Positions 8,932 through 18,005 are shown, counted from the stretch's first letter. The stretch is 64,000 nt of DNA from Bacillus sp. WMMC1349 (GCF_013155385.1 NZ_JABJUQ010000007.1:3132501-3196500), one strand, 5' to 3'. The notes: generated from the sequence alone by a model not told the origin. Program-made: numbers and translations.

Positions 8932-9978
8932 TCAGTTCGCTTGTTTTGAAAAGGATAACTGCTGACCTTTAGCAAAGAATTCATTTAAATAAAACTGTGT
9001 TTGATATCCATCTTCAAATGTAGCGAGCCGTGCAAAATTGTGATCTTGAATTCCTTTCATCCATTCGATTAACTGAGATCTAAAGGAATCCGCCCAACCA
9101 TAAAATTCAGTTTGGGGATCAGTCAAAAAATTGTCTGGCAGAGCAACTCTTTGTTCTGTTAATCCATTCCTAAGCAGAAATTCATTCCCCTGGCTTGAGT
9201 GATAGTAAAAGACACCGTTCTGCCCATTAACCTCTATACTGAAACCGCAATCTTCCGTTTTTGTACATTTTGATGTGACCATTTTCACAAATACTTTATT
9301 CTCAAGCTGTCCGTATACTTCAGAATGATCATCGACATGTACCTGTTTTTGTTCTTTTTCTTTGACAACTGTCATCATTTTGACTTTTAAATGATCTAAC
9401 TTAAATGGACTATTGAACAAATGTAGGATGAGATCAATTAAATGCACACCTAAATCTCCTAAGGCTCCACTTGTATTATTGCTTGTTGAGTGATCACGCC
9501 AAGTATATTTTTTTCTTCTAAGCGCACTGTTTTTCTTAAAATCGATTTTGACAGATAAAATGTCACCAAGCTCATTCTTGGACAACATCTCTTTTAACTG
9601 CTGAACAAACTTGAGATGCCGGTAATTAAAGCCCATAATCGGAATATAAGCAGATCGAACCGCTCTGTTTCTCATCTCCTCAGCTTCTTCCATAGAAACA
9701 GCCATAGGTTTTTCACATAACACATACTTTTCCGCAGCGAGCGCTTCTAGTGCATGTTCTTTATGACAGAAGTTAGGTGATGAAATGATAACTGCTGATG
9801 ATGCACTCAGCAAATCCTGCATACTTTCAAATGCAGTACCTCCATATTCAAATGCAATTTTACGCGAGGTAAGCAAGTTAATATCAAAAAACCCTGATAG
9901 TTCTGCACCTTTAACTGTGGAGATCGCTTTTGCATGAGCCTTTGCAATGCCTCCTGCTCCAATAATTCCGATTTTCAT
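8932..9978 (-). CDS. ntdC: Glucose-6-phosphate 3-dehydrogenase
   Basis: A 348-residue Gfo/Idh/MocA enzyme. The N-terminal nucleotide motif is GIIGAGGIAKAHA, the lysine motif is CEKPMAV, and GALGDLGVHLIDLILHLF is the conserved substrate-side segment. In B. subtilis NtdC oxidises glucose 6-phosphate at C3, the first step to kanosamine. The ATG at 9978 follows AAGGAG; a GTG three codons upstream overlaps that site. It lies 15 nt after ntdB in the same operon. Confidence 0.9.
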   Translation of the reverse strand: MKIGIIGAGGIAKAHAKAISTVKGAELSGFFDINLLTSRKIAFEYGGTAFESMQDLLSASSAVIISSPNFCHKEHALEALAAEKYVLCEKPMAVSMEEAEEMRNRAVRSAYIPIMGFNYRHLKFVQQLKEMLSKNELGDILSVKIDFKKNSALRRKKYTWRDHSTSNNTSGALGDLGVHLIDLILHLFNSPFKLDHLKVKMMTVVKEKEQKQVHVDDHSEVYGQLENKVFVKMVTSKCTKTEDCGFSIEVNGQNGVFYYHSSQGNEFLLRNGLTEQRVALPDNFLTDPQTEFYGWADSFRSQLIEWMKGIQDHNFARLATFEDGYQTQFYLNEFFAKGQQLSFSKQAN

Positions 9979-9993
9979 ATTAAACACTCCTTA

Positions 9994-10839
9994 TCATTGG
10001 ATATGAGCTTTTAATACTTCTAAAATGCCGGTCGTATATGAACCTTGCGTGATACGAGAATGGAGCAACTTCGCTTCAGCTGTCGCATTCCCTACCAGAT
10101 ATCCATGGTCTACCTTTTTAAGCATCTCCACATCATTACCGCTGTCACCGAATGCAAATGAATGTTCTTTTCTAATTTTAAATTGTTCTAAAATAAAATC
10201 GACAATATATGGTTTACCTGTCTGCAAAGGAATAAAATCCACATCATAGCTGTTTTCAGGATCTCCCGCTAAAGGATTGCAACGGTTTATATTCACCCCG
10301 ATTTGATGCTCTGCGGCAAGATCTCTAATGACATCCAGAGCTCTTTGATCAGCACTTTCATTCACAGATGTATAATAATAATTCACTTTGTATCCAGAAT
10401 AACCATGCTGTGTTTGCGGAATAAGGGTAATCCCGTACTTCTCATCTAGAATGTTCTTTAGTTGTTTGACCGTCTCATACGTGAAACCAGATTGACGCAA
10501 ACGCTCTTCCCATTCATTGTCAGGTATCTGACCTTCCTTCGAAAAAAATGTGATTTCCGTTCCAAGATTACTGGCGATAAAGTGCGGAAGATATCGAAAT
10601 CCTCCACGCTTCATTTTTGTAAGAACAGCTGACAGGCTGCTGCCGGTTACCCACCCAAGTAATATTTTTTTATCGAGATGATGCGAATGAATAAATGTTT
10701 CCAGATCGATCAATGCTTTTCTCGATTCATCAGTGATGCTGTGAGCGAAGTACGTCTCATCAAAGTCACAAAATACGGCATATTTTGGTTTGTCTACTTG
10801 CTCTAAATTGTGGAAAGAAAGGGTTTCATGATATGACAT
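9994..10839 (-). CDS. ntdB: Kanosamine-6-phosphate phosphatase
   Basis: A 281-residue HAD phosphatase (Cof/sucrose-phosphatase-like). Motif I is CDFDETY with nucleophile Asp25 and general acid Asp27; motif II is GWVTGSS; motif IV is GDSGNDVEM. The cap-domain stretch NINRCNPLAGDPENSYDVDF is nearly the same as in B. subtilis NtdB, which dephosphorylates kanosamine 6-phosphate. The gene overlaps the end of ntdA by 14 bp with its ribosome binding site (GGAGG) inside ntdA. A TTG one codon upstream is an alternative start. Confidence 0.92.
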   Translation of the reverse strand: MSYHETLSFHNLEQVDKPKYAVFCDFDETYFAHSITDESRKALIDLETFIHSHHLDKKILLGWVTGSSLSAVLTKMKRGGFRYLPHFIASNLGTEITFFSKEGQIPDNEWEERLRQSGFTYETVKQLKNILDEKYGITLIPQTQHGYSGYKVNYYYTSVNESADQRALDVIRDLAAEHQIGVNINRCNPLAGDPENSYDVDFIPLQTGKPYIVDFILEQFKIRKEHSFAFGDSGNDVEMLKKVDHGYLVGNATAEAKLLHSRITQGSYTTGILEVLKAHIQ

Positions 10840-12139
10840 CAATTAAAGCCTCCATTACTTTGTCTTGTTCTTCTATCGTCAGATGCGGATAAAGAGGAAG
10901 CTGAAGCATTTGTTTATGCACGGATTCGGTTACAGGAAGTACTGTATCCTGATAGTGAGTTTTCACAAGTGATGTTTTCTGCTGATGCGATAAAATCGGA
11001 TAATACACATCTGTTTCAACATGATGAAGATTGTACAACTTTTCTTTGACTTGATCTCGATTTCCGTTTATTATTTTAATTGTAAACAAATGCCACGCGT
11101 GGTCTTCAGCCATTTTTGGCAGTTTAATCTGACCTTTTTCTTCATACAGTTGCAAATGTTTAATATAACGATCTGCTAATGATAATCGTTTCAGATTATT
11201 TAATGATAGATATTTCATTCTAGCCAGTCCGATTGCCGCTTGAAGATTATCAATTTTTGAATTAAAGCCGTAATCTGCGGTCTTTTTATTTTTCTGATTC
11301 AACTCAAACCCATGATACATATATTCCATACATGAAGTGGCAAATGTTTGCTGATCTGTTACAATTGCACCGGCTTTTCCGCATGTGCCAAGATTTTTAT
11401 ACGGATTGAAGCTGAGAATCGCGCAAAGACTGTATTCTCCTAAGCCGGTAACACCAATTGATTGACAGGCATCCTCTATAATAGGAATCCGATATTGGTC
11501 AGCAATTTCTGCAATAGCTTTCATATCAGGCTGCTTTCCATAAAGGTGGACAGGTAAAATGCATTTTGTTTTACTAGAAATCCTGTTTTCAATATTAGAA
11601 GCCGTCATGCAAAAGGTGTCAGGGTCAATATCGCAAAAAACTGGCATACCGCCTACCGCAAGCACAGCATTTTCTGTAGCAGCAAAGCTGTTTGCTGGCA
11701 TAATGACTTCATCACCTTGTCCGACACCTGCCGCCTTTAACGCAACAATCATCGCGTCAGTTCCACTTGAAGAAGCAAAACAGTACTTCTTGTTAAGGAA
11801 AGCTGCGATTTCAGACTCAAAAACACGAACTTGAGGACCACTCGTAAATTGTCCGGTTGGAAGTACATCTTTGACCCCGCTTAAAACATCTTCGATTTCT
11901 TCTTCTGTAATCAGGCGATGAAGCGGCATGAAATCAACTCTTAAAGGAGGGGAATCCATCTTGTTTAACAAATTGAAATTGATGTCGAAATTGCGCTTCT
12001 GTAAAGTTTGTTTGAGCTTTTGATTGATCAGGCTGTCTTCAATACGGCTGGCATCTACCGGCTTTCCATCCTTCAAATCATTGAAAAGGATCAATAAGTC
12101 TTTACTTGTGCAAGTCATTTTGCAGCTTGCGGTTTTCAT
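10826..12139 (-). CDS. ntdA: 3-oxo-glucose-6-phosphate:glutamate aminotransferase
   Basis: A 437-residue PLP-dependent sugar aminotransferase of the DegT/DnrJ/EryC1 family. SSSGTDAM binds the cofactor phosphate, EDACQSIG holds the pyridine-nitrogen Asp, and Lys248 in SFNPYKNLG is the Schiff-base lysine. Like B. subtilis NtdA it has an N-terminal extension of about 70 residues before the aminotransferase fold. It converts the product of NtdC to kanosamine 6-phosphate. ATG 12139 is preferred because GGGGTG lies upstream; an ATG at 12172 has no such site. Confidence 0.92.
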   Translation of the reverse strand: MKTASCKMTCTSKDLLILFNDLKDGKPVDASRIEDSLINQKLKQTLQKRNFDINFNLLNKMDSPPLRVDFMPLHRLITEEEIEDVLSGVKDVLPTGQFTSGPQVRVFESEIAAFLNKKYCFASSSGTDAMIVALKAAGVGQGDEVIMPANSFAATENAVLAVGGMPVFCDIDPDTFCMTASNIENRISSKTKCILPVHLYGKQPDMKAIAEIADQYRIPIIEDACQSIGVTGLGEYSLCAILSFNPYKNLGTCGKAGAIVTDQQTFATSCMEYMYHGFELNQKNKKTADYGFNSKIDNLQAAIGLARMKYLSLNNLKRLSLADRYIKHLQLYEEKGQIKLPKMAEDHAWHLFTIKIINGNRDQVKEKLYNLHHVETDVYYPILSHQQKTSLVKTHYQDTVLPVTESVHKQMLQLPLYPHLTIEEQDKVMEALIDVIS

Positions 12140-12195
12140 CAATTTCACCCCATTTTTATTAAGAACTGTCATATTTCATCACAAATTTTAAATGA

Positions 12196-12209
12196 TGGAA
12201 TCGATACCA
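12196..12209. promoter_or_regulatory. Candidate NtdR operator
   Basis: TGGAATCGATACCA is an imperfect palindrome centred on ATCGAT in the 100-bp space between the divergent ntdA and ntdR starts. The length and central symmetry suit a LacI-family regulator. No second copy was seen. Confidence 0.5.
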
Positions 12210-12239
12210 TAACAACTCTTTTTTTCAGGAAGTGACTTT

Positions 12240-13229
12240 ATGCCTACTATTGACGAAATTGCAAAGTTAAGTAATGTGTCGAAAACAACAGTTTCCAGAG
12301 TACTAAACAACCATCCCTATGTGTCTGAAGAAAAAAGGCAACGGGTTTTAGAAGTGATTAAAAAAATGGACTACATTCCGAATACCTCTGCACGAAAACT
12401 CAGATCGAATAAAACAATGTTCATAGCAGTGTCTATTCCCCATGCAGACCATCCTTTTTTTGCTCGACTGATGAAAAATATGTCTGCTGAAGCCCTGCAA
12501 TATCAATATAAAGTGATTGTTTTTCAGACGTTTTATGAAAAGCAAAATGAACTGAAAGTGATGGATCTGCTGAAAAGGAAAGAAGTCGATGGTATCATCT
12601 TGTGCAGCCTTGAAAACGACTGGGAAGATATCAAAGGATACCTCAAATACGGTCCGATCGTGATGGCAAACGAGCTTCACGCTGAAGCAGAAGTCCCGGT
12701 GATTTGCTATGACGAGTTTGAAGCCGGATATAAAGGCACAGAGCTGTTTATTAAAAAAGGGCATCATTCAATTGCTTTTTGCTGTGACAACCTATACAGC
12801 AAAGCTCAGATGATGAGAAAAAAGGGCTTTATGAAGGCTTTATCTGATGCAGGCTTACGTTTTCACGATCAATGGATATTTAGTCAAGCTTTTACCATCC
12901 AAGATGGTTTCAGGATTATGGATCAAATTCATAACATGACAGAAAAACCAACCGCTATTTTTACAGGAAATGACCAAGTAGCCGCAGGGATGATTAAGAG
13001 AGCCTCCCATTATCAATACAAAATCCCGCAGCAACTAGCTGTTCTTGGATATGATAATCAATCAATCTGTGAAGTAACGAATCCTGAAATTACAACAATT
13101 GATATCCCTGTTGAAGATCTTGCCAAAAAAGCGATAGAGGCCATCATTCATATATTGGATAACAAAAACGTTTTAAAAAGAGAAGTTGTCACAATGTCAT
13201 CATCAATCATTACAAGACAATCTGTTTAG
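12240..13229 (+). CDS. ntdR: LacI-family regulator of the ntd operon
   Basis: A 329-residue LacI/GalR regulator. The N-terminal helix-turn-helix with hinge is TIDEIAKLSNVSKTTVSRVL NNHPYVSEE (residues 3-31), followed by a periplasmic-binding-protein-like effector domain (AVLGYDNQSICEVTNPEITTID near 260-280). It is divergent from ntdA, the arrangement in B. subtilis where NtdR activates ntdABC in response to neotrehalosadiamine/kanosamine. AGGAAGTG precedes the ATG. Confidence 0.9.
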   Translation: MPTIDEIAKLSNVSKTTVSRVLNNHPYVSEEKRQRVLEVIKKMDYIPNTSARKLRSNKTMFIAVSIPHADHPFFARLMKNMSAEALQYQYKVIVFQTFYEKQNELKVMDLLKRKEVDGIILCSLENDWEDIKGYLKYGPIVMANELHAEAEVPVICYDEFEAGYKGTELFIKKGHHSIAFCCDNLYSKAQMMRKKGFMKALSDAGLRFHDQWIFSQAFTIQDGFRIMDQIHNMTEKPTAIFTGNDQVAAGMIKRASHYQYKIPQQLAVLGYDNQSICEVTNPEITTIDIPVEDLAKKAIEAIIHILDNKNVLKREVVTMSSSIITRQSV

Positions 13230-13361
13230 TATACTTACATTAGGAGTGCTACTGTTGTGAAGGAAGATAAATCCCCCTGGAATCTTGGTATGACTTGTTT
13301 TTCTGGGGGGCTGTCTTAAGGGTAACTCAGCATATATTGAAGTCGGTGTCGGTTTGTCATT

Positions 13362-13449
13362 TCATTAACTCTAAAGCCGTCATGATTTCAGGTTTCATCT
13401 CAAAATCTATATTCCAACGTGCATCTGGATGCTTGGTATAATCCGTTTG
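13362..13449 (-). pseudogene. C-terminal fragment of an unrecognised gene
   Basis: A 29-codon open stretch on the minus strand reads QTDYTKHPDARWNIDFEM and ends with a stop; a stop lies a few codons upstream. There is no start or ribosome binding site. I do not recognise the family. It sits in relic-rich DNA between ntdR and the toxin locus. Confidence 0.3.
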
Positions 13450-13485
13450 AAGTGACTGTTAAACACTACACTTTTTAATAAGCTA

Positions 13486-13593
13486 AAGCAAATAATTGAT
13501 GAATATGTGGAGTATTATAACACATGCAGAAAGCAATGGAACCTAAAAAAGATGACTCCGGAGGATTACCGAAGTCATTTAATCGCTGTATAA
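13486..13593 (+). mobile_element. IS3-family transposase C-terminal relic
   Basis: The frame KQIIDEYVEYYNTCRKQWNL followed by KKMTPEDYRSHLIAV and a stop is the conserved C-terminal end of IS3/IS150-type OrfB transposases (the YYN..R.Q..L..MTP.(D/E)YR motif). Nothing upstream continues it, so it is a scar of a lost insertion sequence. The surrounding 13594-13886 holds no gene I can support. Confidence 0.75.
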
Positions 13594-13886
13594 CCAGCAT
13601 CTTCTTTTATTTAAATATCTACTTTAAAGTGCACAATTCAAGTCGATCTTGGCACCCTTTTCACTTTCAACAATCTCTGATATATCAGCAATCTTGAATC
13701 ATAACTTTTCACAATTTTGCTCTTTTCGAACAGCTCCTAGGTAAAATCCTGAGCATGTTGCTTTGTGAGTGGCAGAAGACTCAAAAAAATAGAAAATCCT
13801 TATTAATTTTTCCTCTGCCACTTTCTAGCTTAACATACCTAGAATTTGGATTTTGTTTTAACAATCTATCTTGTTCTTTAAAAATT

Positions 13887-14213
13887 TTAATCTTCATTCA
13901 TCTGCTCGTCAACTTCTTCTAGATACCTTTCTGTATCTAAATAAGATTCTATAAGATTATCTAAAAACTCAATGCTAACCTCTCTATTATCTTCATATAT
14001 TTGGATTTTAGCACCATCCTCTAATAATGAACTTACTATTTTTTTCATTTCTAACAATTCATCAATATCTAATAGATTATGCGATAAGACGAAATCATTA
14101 TTATTAAGTAATTCTCTTATTTCAGATATACTTTTATCAGTGTTTTTTCTTAAAATAGAGATGTAATTGTTTTTATTGGCATCTTTTTCCAATTTCATAT
14201 TCATTTTAGCCAT
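13887..14213 (-). CDS. Putative immunity protein of a displaced toxin cassette
   Basis: A 108-residue acidic, helix-rich protein (MKLEKDANKNNY..., SYLDTERYLEEVDEQMNED) without a recognised domain. It lies directly downstream of an orphan toxin tip, the standard place for the cognate immunity gene in LXG loci, and GAAAGGGGAT precedes its start region. Function is inferred from position only. Confidence 0.5.
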   Translation of the reverse strand: MAKMNMKLEKDANKNNYISILRKNTDKSISEIRELLNNNDFVLSHNLLDIDELLEMKKIVSSLLEDGAKIQIYEDNREVSIEFLDNLIESYLDTERYLEEVDEQMNED

Positions 14214-14282
14214 TCAAATATCCCCTTTCCTGAATTAAAAATCATCATTAGGATTTATTGGTTTACCTGGCAGACTATTTTT

Positions 14283-14879
14283 TCAATTACCGCCATGCCA
14301 ACCGTTAAAATGCTCATTCGGTGTAGCTGGATATATAATTTCTCCTTTATTCGCTAAATGCGGATATTGTGAAGCACTGTAAGAATGGTGTCCTTGTACT
14401 TTTTTTCCATCTACTTTAGGTTTCTTACCATTCAGAATATCATTTAATTGTCTCTGATCCCAGTTTCTTGTTGGAGTTTCGTTATTCAAAATTCTTTGGC
14501 GTTCTTGATACCAGAAATCGTTTACACCAGAATTTCTATGTTTAGCAAATTTTTTATTCCATGTATATTGTTCATATTCAGCTTTTGTAATAGTCCTGTT
14601 CCCTATTTTCGCTTTTAGTTCTTTCATCTTCTTGACACGTAATTGTTTTTGCTGAGTAGGATGTGCGCTTAAATCTAATCCTTTTGTTCTATCCGCTATA
14701 ACTTGCTCTGCTGTTTTAGATCCACTAGCTCCCTTACTAACATCCTTCTCAACCTTCGGAATAGCCTTATGCGACTCCCCTTCAGAAAATTTAGCTACAC
14801 TCTTGGCAGTACCCTTACCACCAGCAATCTTAGCAATTCTATGCCCAATATCTCCTAAAGACCGTTTTTCAACATTCAA
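14283..14879 (-). CDS. Orphan toxin tip with GHH-type HNH-like nuclease domain
   Basis: A 198-residue fragment of a polymorphic toxin. It begins NVEKRSLGDIGHRIAKIAGG, a variant of the joint found before each toxin tip in this locus, and ends in KVQGHHSYSASQYPHLANKG with a C-terminal PNEHFNGWHGGN. The GHH signature and downstream His/Asn residues match GHH/Endo VII-type HNH nuclease toxins. It lacks the LXG and pretoxin domains and has no clear ribosome binding site, so it is likely a silent cassette, usable after recombination with the full gene at 18006-20186. Confidence 0.65.
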   Translation of the reverse strand: MNVEKRSLGDIGHRIAKIAGGKGTAKSVAKFSEGESHKAIPKVEKDVSKGASGSKTAEQVIADRTKGLDLSAHPTQQKQLRVKKMKELKAKIGNRTITKAEYEQYTWNKKFAKHRNSGVNDFWYQERQRILNNETPTRNWDQRQLNDILNGKKPKVDGKKVQGHHSYSASQYPHLANKGEIIYPATPNEHFNGWHGGN

Positions 14880-15090
14880 GGGGGAAAACGAAGGGAAAGG
14901 ACTTGAGGATGTAAATGGTGGTAACTGATGATTTTATAATTACTTTTATAAGGTAGAATACATTAAATAGGTCATACGTTTTAAAGGTGTGTGCGCACTT
15001 TATAATTCGTTAAAACATCATATAGGGCTTATATGGGTTATCTATATTCTATAAATAACTGGCGGTTCATTTGGCACTAGGTCGCCCCAT

Positions 15091-15130
15091 AAAAAAAGAA
15101 ACCTTGAAAGGCATTAGCCAATCAAGGTTA
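15091..15130 (-). terminator. Terminator after the CdiI-like immunity gene
   Basis: Read on the minus strand: AACCTTGATTGGCT, 3-nt loop, GCCTTTCAAGGTT, then TCTTTTTTT. A classic rho-independent terminator about 20 nt after the stop of the gene ending at 15150. The 14880-15090 spacer shows no gene. Confidence 0.85.
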
Positions 15131-15149
15131 TCTTTAAATTTTTTTATTT

Positions 15150-15449
15150 TTATTTTGTTTTCACTCCTTCTTTCATTTTCTCTACTAACTTATTTAGCCA
15201 CTGTAGAGGGTTTAATTCAATAGCTGGAAAATAAACTTCGGCATTATTTTGAATAATATTTTCTTTCTCCTGTTTTGTTAAATTACTATTCAAAAACTTC
15301 TCACAATCCTTTATTGTAGACAGCAGACATTCTATGCTAGCTTCGTTTATAAACTCGTCTAATGCTTGTTCTGGAGAACTGATGTCTTGATGAAATGTTC
15401 CTCCTAAAAAATCTTCCAGCTCCTCTAAGTAATCATAAGTTTCATCCAT
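15150..15449 (-). CDS. CdiI-type immunity protein to an RNase A-like toxin
   Basis: A 99-residue acidic protein. The N-terminal LEELEDFLGGTFHQDISSPEQALDEFI pattern is typical of the CdiI_2 family of contact-dependent inhibition immunity proteins, which neutralise RNase A-fold CdiA tips. It is 16 bp downstream of exactly such a tip, so the pair is coherent. AGAAGGGAT precedes the ATG. Confidence 0.75.
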   Translation of the reverse strand: MDETYDYLEELEDFLGGTFHQDISSPEQALDEFINEASIECLLSTIKDCEKFLNSNLTKQEKENIIQNNAEVYFPAIELNPLQWLNKLVEKMKEGVKTK

Positions 15450-15465
15450 AAACTATCCCTTCTTT

Positions 15466-16299
15466 CTATTTAACAGGATATCCTGTTAAAATAAAACTAT
15501 CATTATTATCCTTTTTAAGTATTATTTTTGCGTTTGTAACATTCTCGATTACTTCTGAATTTCTAGTAGCACTTCTACCAATTATTTCCCCATCACCTTT
15601 GAATTTTAAAGGTAAGGTAGGTCTACTATTTGGGTCAGTTATCCACTTTTGGATTTTCTCGATATTCTTAGGATCTCTAAGAACTGTATCAGCAACTTTT
15701 TCAGCTGTCATTCTATCCTTAAAAATAGAAGAACCAGTAATTTTTGGATTATTTTTCAATCTCCCCAATAATTCTTCATCCGTTTTTCCGACATGCCTAT
15801 CTATTAAATGCCCACCCTTTGCCTCATGTGCAGCTAATCCACCACCAGGGGCTAGAGAACTTTTATCTCCTTCCATAACATTCTCTATATCGCTACCACG
15901 AGCAAACTTCATAATGCCATGGCCGATTTCACCCAAAGTCTTTTTCTCAACATGCACATAATAGTTTTTAACGCTATGACCGGTTGTGGCGACAAATTCT
16001 TCTGCATGCAATCTTGGTACAGGGACTTTGATCCGTTTCACTTTATCAAGAATTTTCTTTGCTGTTTTCATGATAACAGCTTTCGGTGATTTCGAAAGCG
16101 GGTATTTTTTAGTTGCTGCTTTAATCAGATGGGTCATGCGCTGACTTGGTTTGGCTACGTTTCTTGTCCTGGCTGCGGCTCTGGTTGTCCCACTTACAGC
16201 TCTTGTTCCAGCTGCGGCTTTTGCCCCGACCATACTTAATGTTGCGTCAATAAGGCCTTGTGCTTGTTTTTCCGATTTAAAGATAACAAAACAGGTCAA
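15466..16299 (-). pseudogene. Orphan toxin tip with bacterial RNase A-like domain
   Basis: An open frame of 277 codons made of three parts: a copy of the LXG-toxin middle region (from KQAQGLIDATLSMVGAKAAA), the joint HVEKKTLGEIGHGIMKFARG, and a C-terminal domain starting GGGLAAHEAKGGHLIDRHVG with KTDEELLGRL, ending SFILTGYPVK. The last part matches the CdiA RNase A-like toxin family (HE.GGH.I.RHVGKT). The frame opens at a TTG inside a terminator-like hairpin (16291-16330) with no ribosome binding site and lacks LXG and most of the pretoxin region, so it should be untranslated as it stands. Confidence 0.7.
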
Positions 16300-16330
16300 T
16301 CATGGTGGTATACCAGCATGATCGACCTGT
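16291..16330 (-). terminator. Terminator-like inverted repeat fused to a toxin cassette
   Basis: ACAGGTCAATCATG (16291-16304) and CATGATCGACCTGT (16317-16330) form 14-bp arms with one mismatch and a 12-nt loop. On the minus strand the stem is followed by TTTGTTATCTTT. It probably belonged to a gene lost when the cassette junction formed. Confidence 0.65.
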
Positions 16331-16466
16331 GGTTAAAAAGAATATTATTCCAGATATTTAATTGCGTATACTTTATATTTGAAAACTTCCTAAAGGTAAA
16401 AAGGTGATGTTGATAATGGTAAGATAAGGTGTTTCGATTGCTTCTGGGTAGCCCATGTGAAAATTA

Positions 16467-16648
16467 ACTAATCATTATTTTTTTTCAAATGCTCATAAAC
16501 CAATTTGAATTTACCGTCTTCAAGAACATATCTTCTCGATGAAACCTTTGCATCAACTTCATCCATATACAATAGAAAAATATAAGGAAGGTTTTCACAA
16601 AGAAAGTACAACATCTTTTCAGGTTCGTTTATCCGATTTAGTTCAATT
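16467..16648 (-). pseudogene. Truncated immunity gene joined out of frame to toxin DNA
   Basis: The minus-strand frame KIELNRINEPEKMLYFLCEN continues through LPYIFLLYMDEVDAKVSSRR to YEHLKKNND and a stop. It is the C-terminal part of a small soluble protein, likely an immunity protein by position. Its 5' half is missing: upstream sequence is the toxin middle region in another frame, showing a recombination breakpoint near 16648. Confidence 0.5.
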
Positions 16649-17315
16649 TTTGACCAAACATATCTTTACCTGTGAAGGTTTCACTAAAACCGTTTGAAGC
16701 GACAAGGCCGTATGCGCCCATTTCCGTCATTTTCAGGACTTGCATGCCTTTTGTCGTTTTATAGGCTGATAGTGCATGTTCAGCGGTGCTAAAGGTTTTT
16801 GCTGTGTATTCATAGTTTAAAAATAATTTGATACGTCCTACATGTTTAAGCATTTTCTTTGTTTGTTTCATAATAACATCTATCGGTGATTTCGCAAGCG
16901 GGTATTTCTTAGTTGCTGCTTTAATCAGATTGGTCATGCGCTGACTTGGTTTGACTACGTTTTTCGTCCTGGTTGCGGCTCTTGTTGTCCCGCTTACAGC
17001 TCTTGTTCCAGCTGCGGCTTTTGCCCCGACCATACTTAATGTTGCGTCAATAAAGCCTTGTGCTTGTTTTTCCTTTGACACTTTTTGACCAAACATATCT
17101 TTACCTGTGAAGGTTTCACTAAAACCGTTTGAAGCGACAAGGCCGTAGGCACCCATTTCCGTCATTTTCAGGACTTGCATGCCTTTCGTCGTTTTATAGG
17201 CTGATAGTGCGTGTTCAGTGGCACTAAAGGTTTTTGCTGTTTTATAGATAGCCTTTCCGCCTTTTGCGGCACGACCAGCCCAACCGACAACTGGAATGAA
17301 TCCAGCTGTGGCCAT
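16638..17315 (-). pseudogene. LXG-toxin middle-region fragment with internal duplication
   Basis: A 225-codon frame copying the pretoxin part of the full LXG toxin (ATAGFIPVVGWAGRAAKGG onward). The segment AEHALSAYKTTKGMQVLKMT through TGKDMFGQK occurs twice, near residues 30-78 and 175-223. The first copy runs on to KKMLKHVGRIK before the break; the second ends at once in a stop after GQKLN. Homology to the intact gene stops abruptly near 17330. It has no LXG domain, no toxin tip and no ribosome binding site. Confidence 0.65.
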
Positions 17316-17371
17316 TGCTCCGGCTGCTAGGGGTATTATTCAAGCCCTTTTCTAAGGGAAATAGGTATTAT

Positions 17372-17405
17372 CTAAAATAAAAGAGATTACCTTTAAGTAA
17401 TCTCT
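17372..17405 (-). terminator. Terminator of the LXG toxin-immunity operon
   Basis: AGAGATTAC and GTAATCTCT form a perfect 9-bp stem around a 6-nt loop (17382-17405), followed on the minus strand by TTTTATTTTAG. It lies 27 nt after the stop of the immunity gene. Confidence 0.85.
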
Positions 17406-17431
17406 GGTCTACAATCATTTATTCTTTCTAT

Positions 17432-17992
17432 TTATTCAATCGGTCCCATAAACTGAGTAATCAAATAAATATGTTCAATCAATTTAACTTTATGCAGATT
17501 CTCTACTTTTTCTGTCCCTCCTAATCCAAGAAGAGGAACATATCCAAAACACTCATTATAAGCTGGTATTCCGTAGTTTTGGATAGCCACTGAATAAGGA
17601 TTCCATTCCATGTCTTCTTCTAAATATTCTTCTTCCTCAAGAAACCTTAAAAATAGCTCAAATTTAGAAGCGATGACTTTTGATTTCCCTTTACGATAAT
17701 TTAATTGAATAATATATGATTTATCACCATATTTCTCAAGCAAAAGGATATCCCCCATACTTGTTGTAAATAATGGTACTGTATTTTGGTTTCTAATATA
17801 TGTTTCCTTGACAATTTCAAAATAATCTTCAGGATTAATTAACCTAAGAAATCCATTTAAGATCGTTCCAAATCCATACTCTTTCCAAATATCAGTTAAT
17901 GATTCAGGAAGTGTATTAGAATATTTTTCAATTATACTTTCAGGAACTTTTTGTTCCAGTTTAAATTCATTCATTATTTTTAATTTATGCAA
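17432..17992 (-). CDS. Tdi1-like (GAD-like/DUF1851) immunity protein
   Basis: A 186-residue protein with the N-terminal GAD-like pattern (VPESIIEKYSNTLPESLTDI, IWKEYGFGTILNGFLRLINP) and a C-terminal DUF1851-like part (GYVPLLGLGGTEKVENLHKV). This architecture is that of Tdi1, the immunity protein of the Ntox15-type DNase Tde1. Here it follows an LXG toxin with an Ntox15-like tip by 13 bp, a consistent pairing. The start is a TTG (17992) 6-7 nt after AAAGGAGG; an internal ATG six codons later lacks such a site. Confidence 0.8.
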   Translation of the reverse strand: MHKLKIMNEFKLEQKVPESIIEKYSNTLPESLTDIWKEYGFGTILNGFLRLINPEDYFEIVKETYIRNQNTVPLFTTSMGDILLLEKYGDKSYIIQLNYRKGKSKVIASKFELFLRFLEEEEYLEEDMEWNPYSVAIQNYGIPAYNECFGYVPLLGLGGTEKVENLHKVKLIEHIYLITQFMGPIE

Positions 17993-18005
17993 ATTTTTTC
18001 CTCCT

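Noticed and set aside
13278-13315. CCCCC/GGGGG arms after ntdR as its terminator
   Set aside because: Arms are about 20 nt apart with mismatches and no T-run; may be chance or IS-derived.
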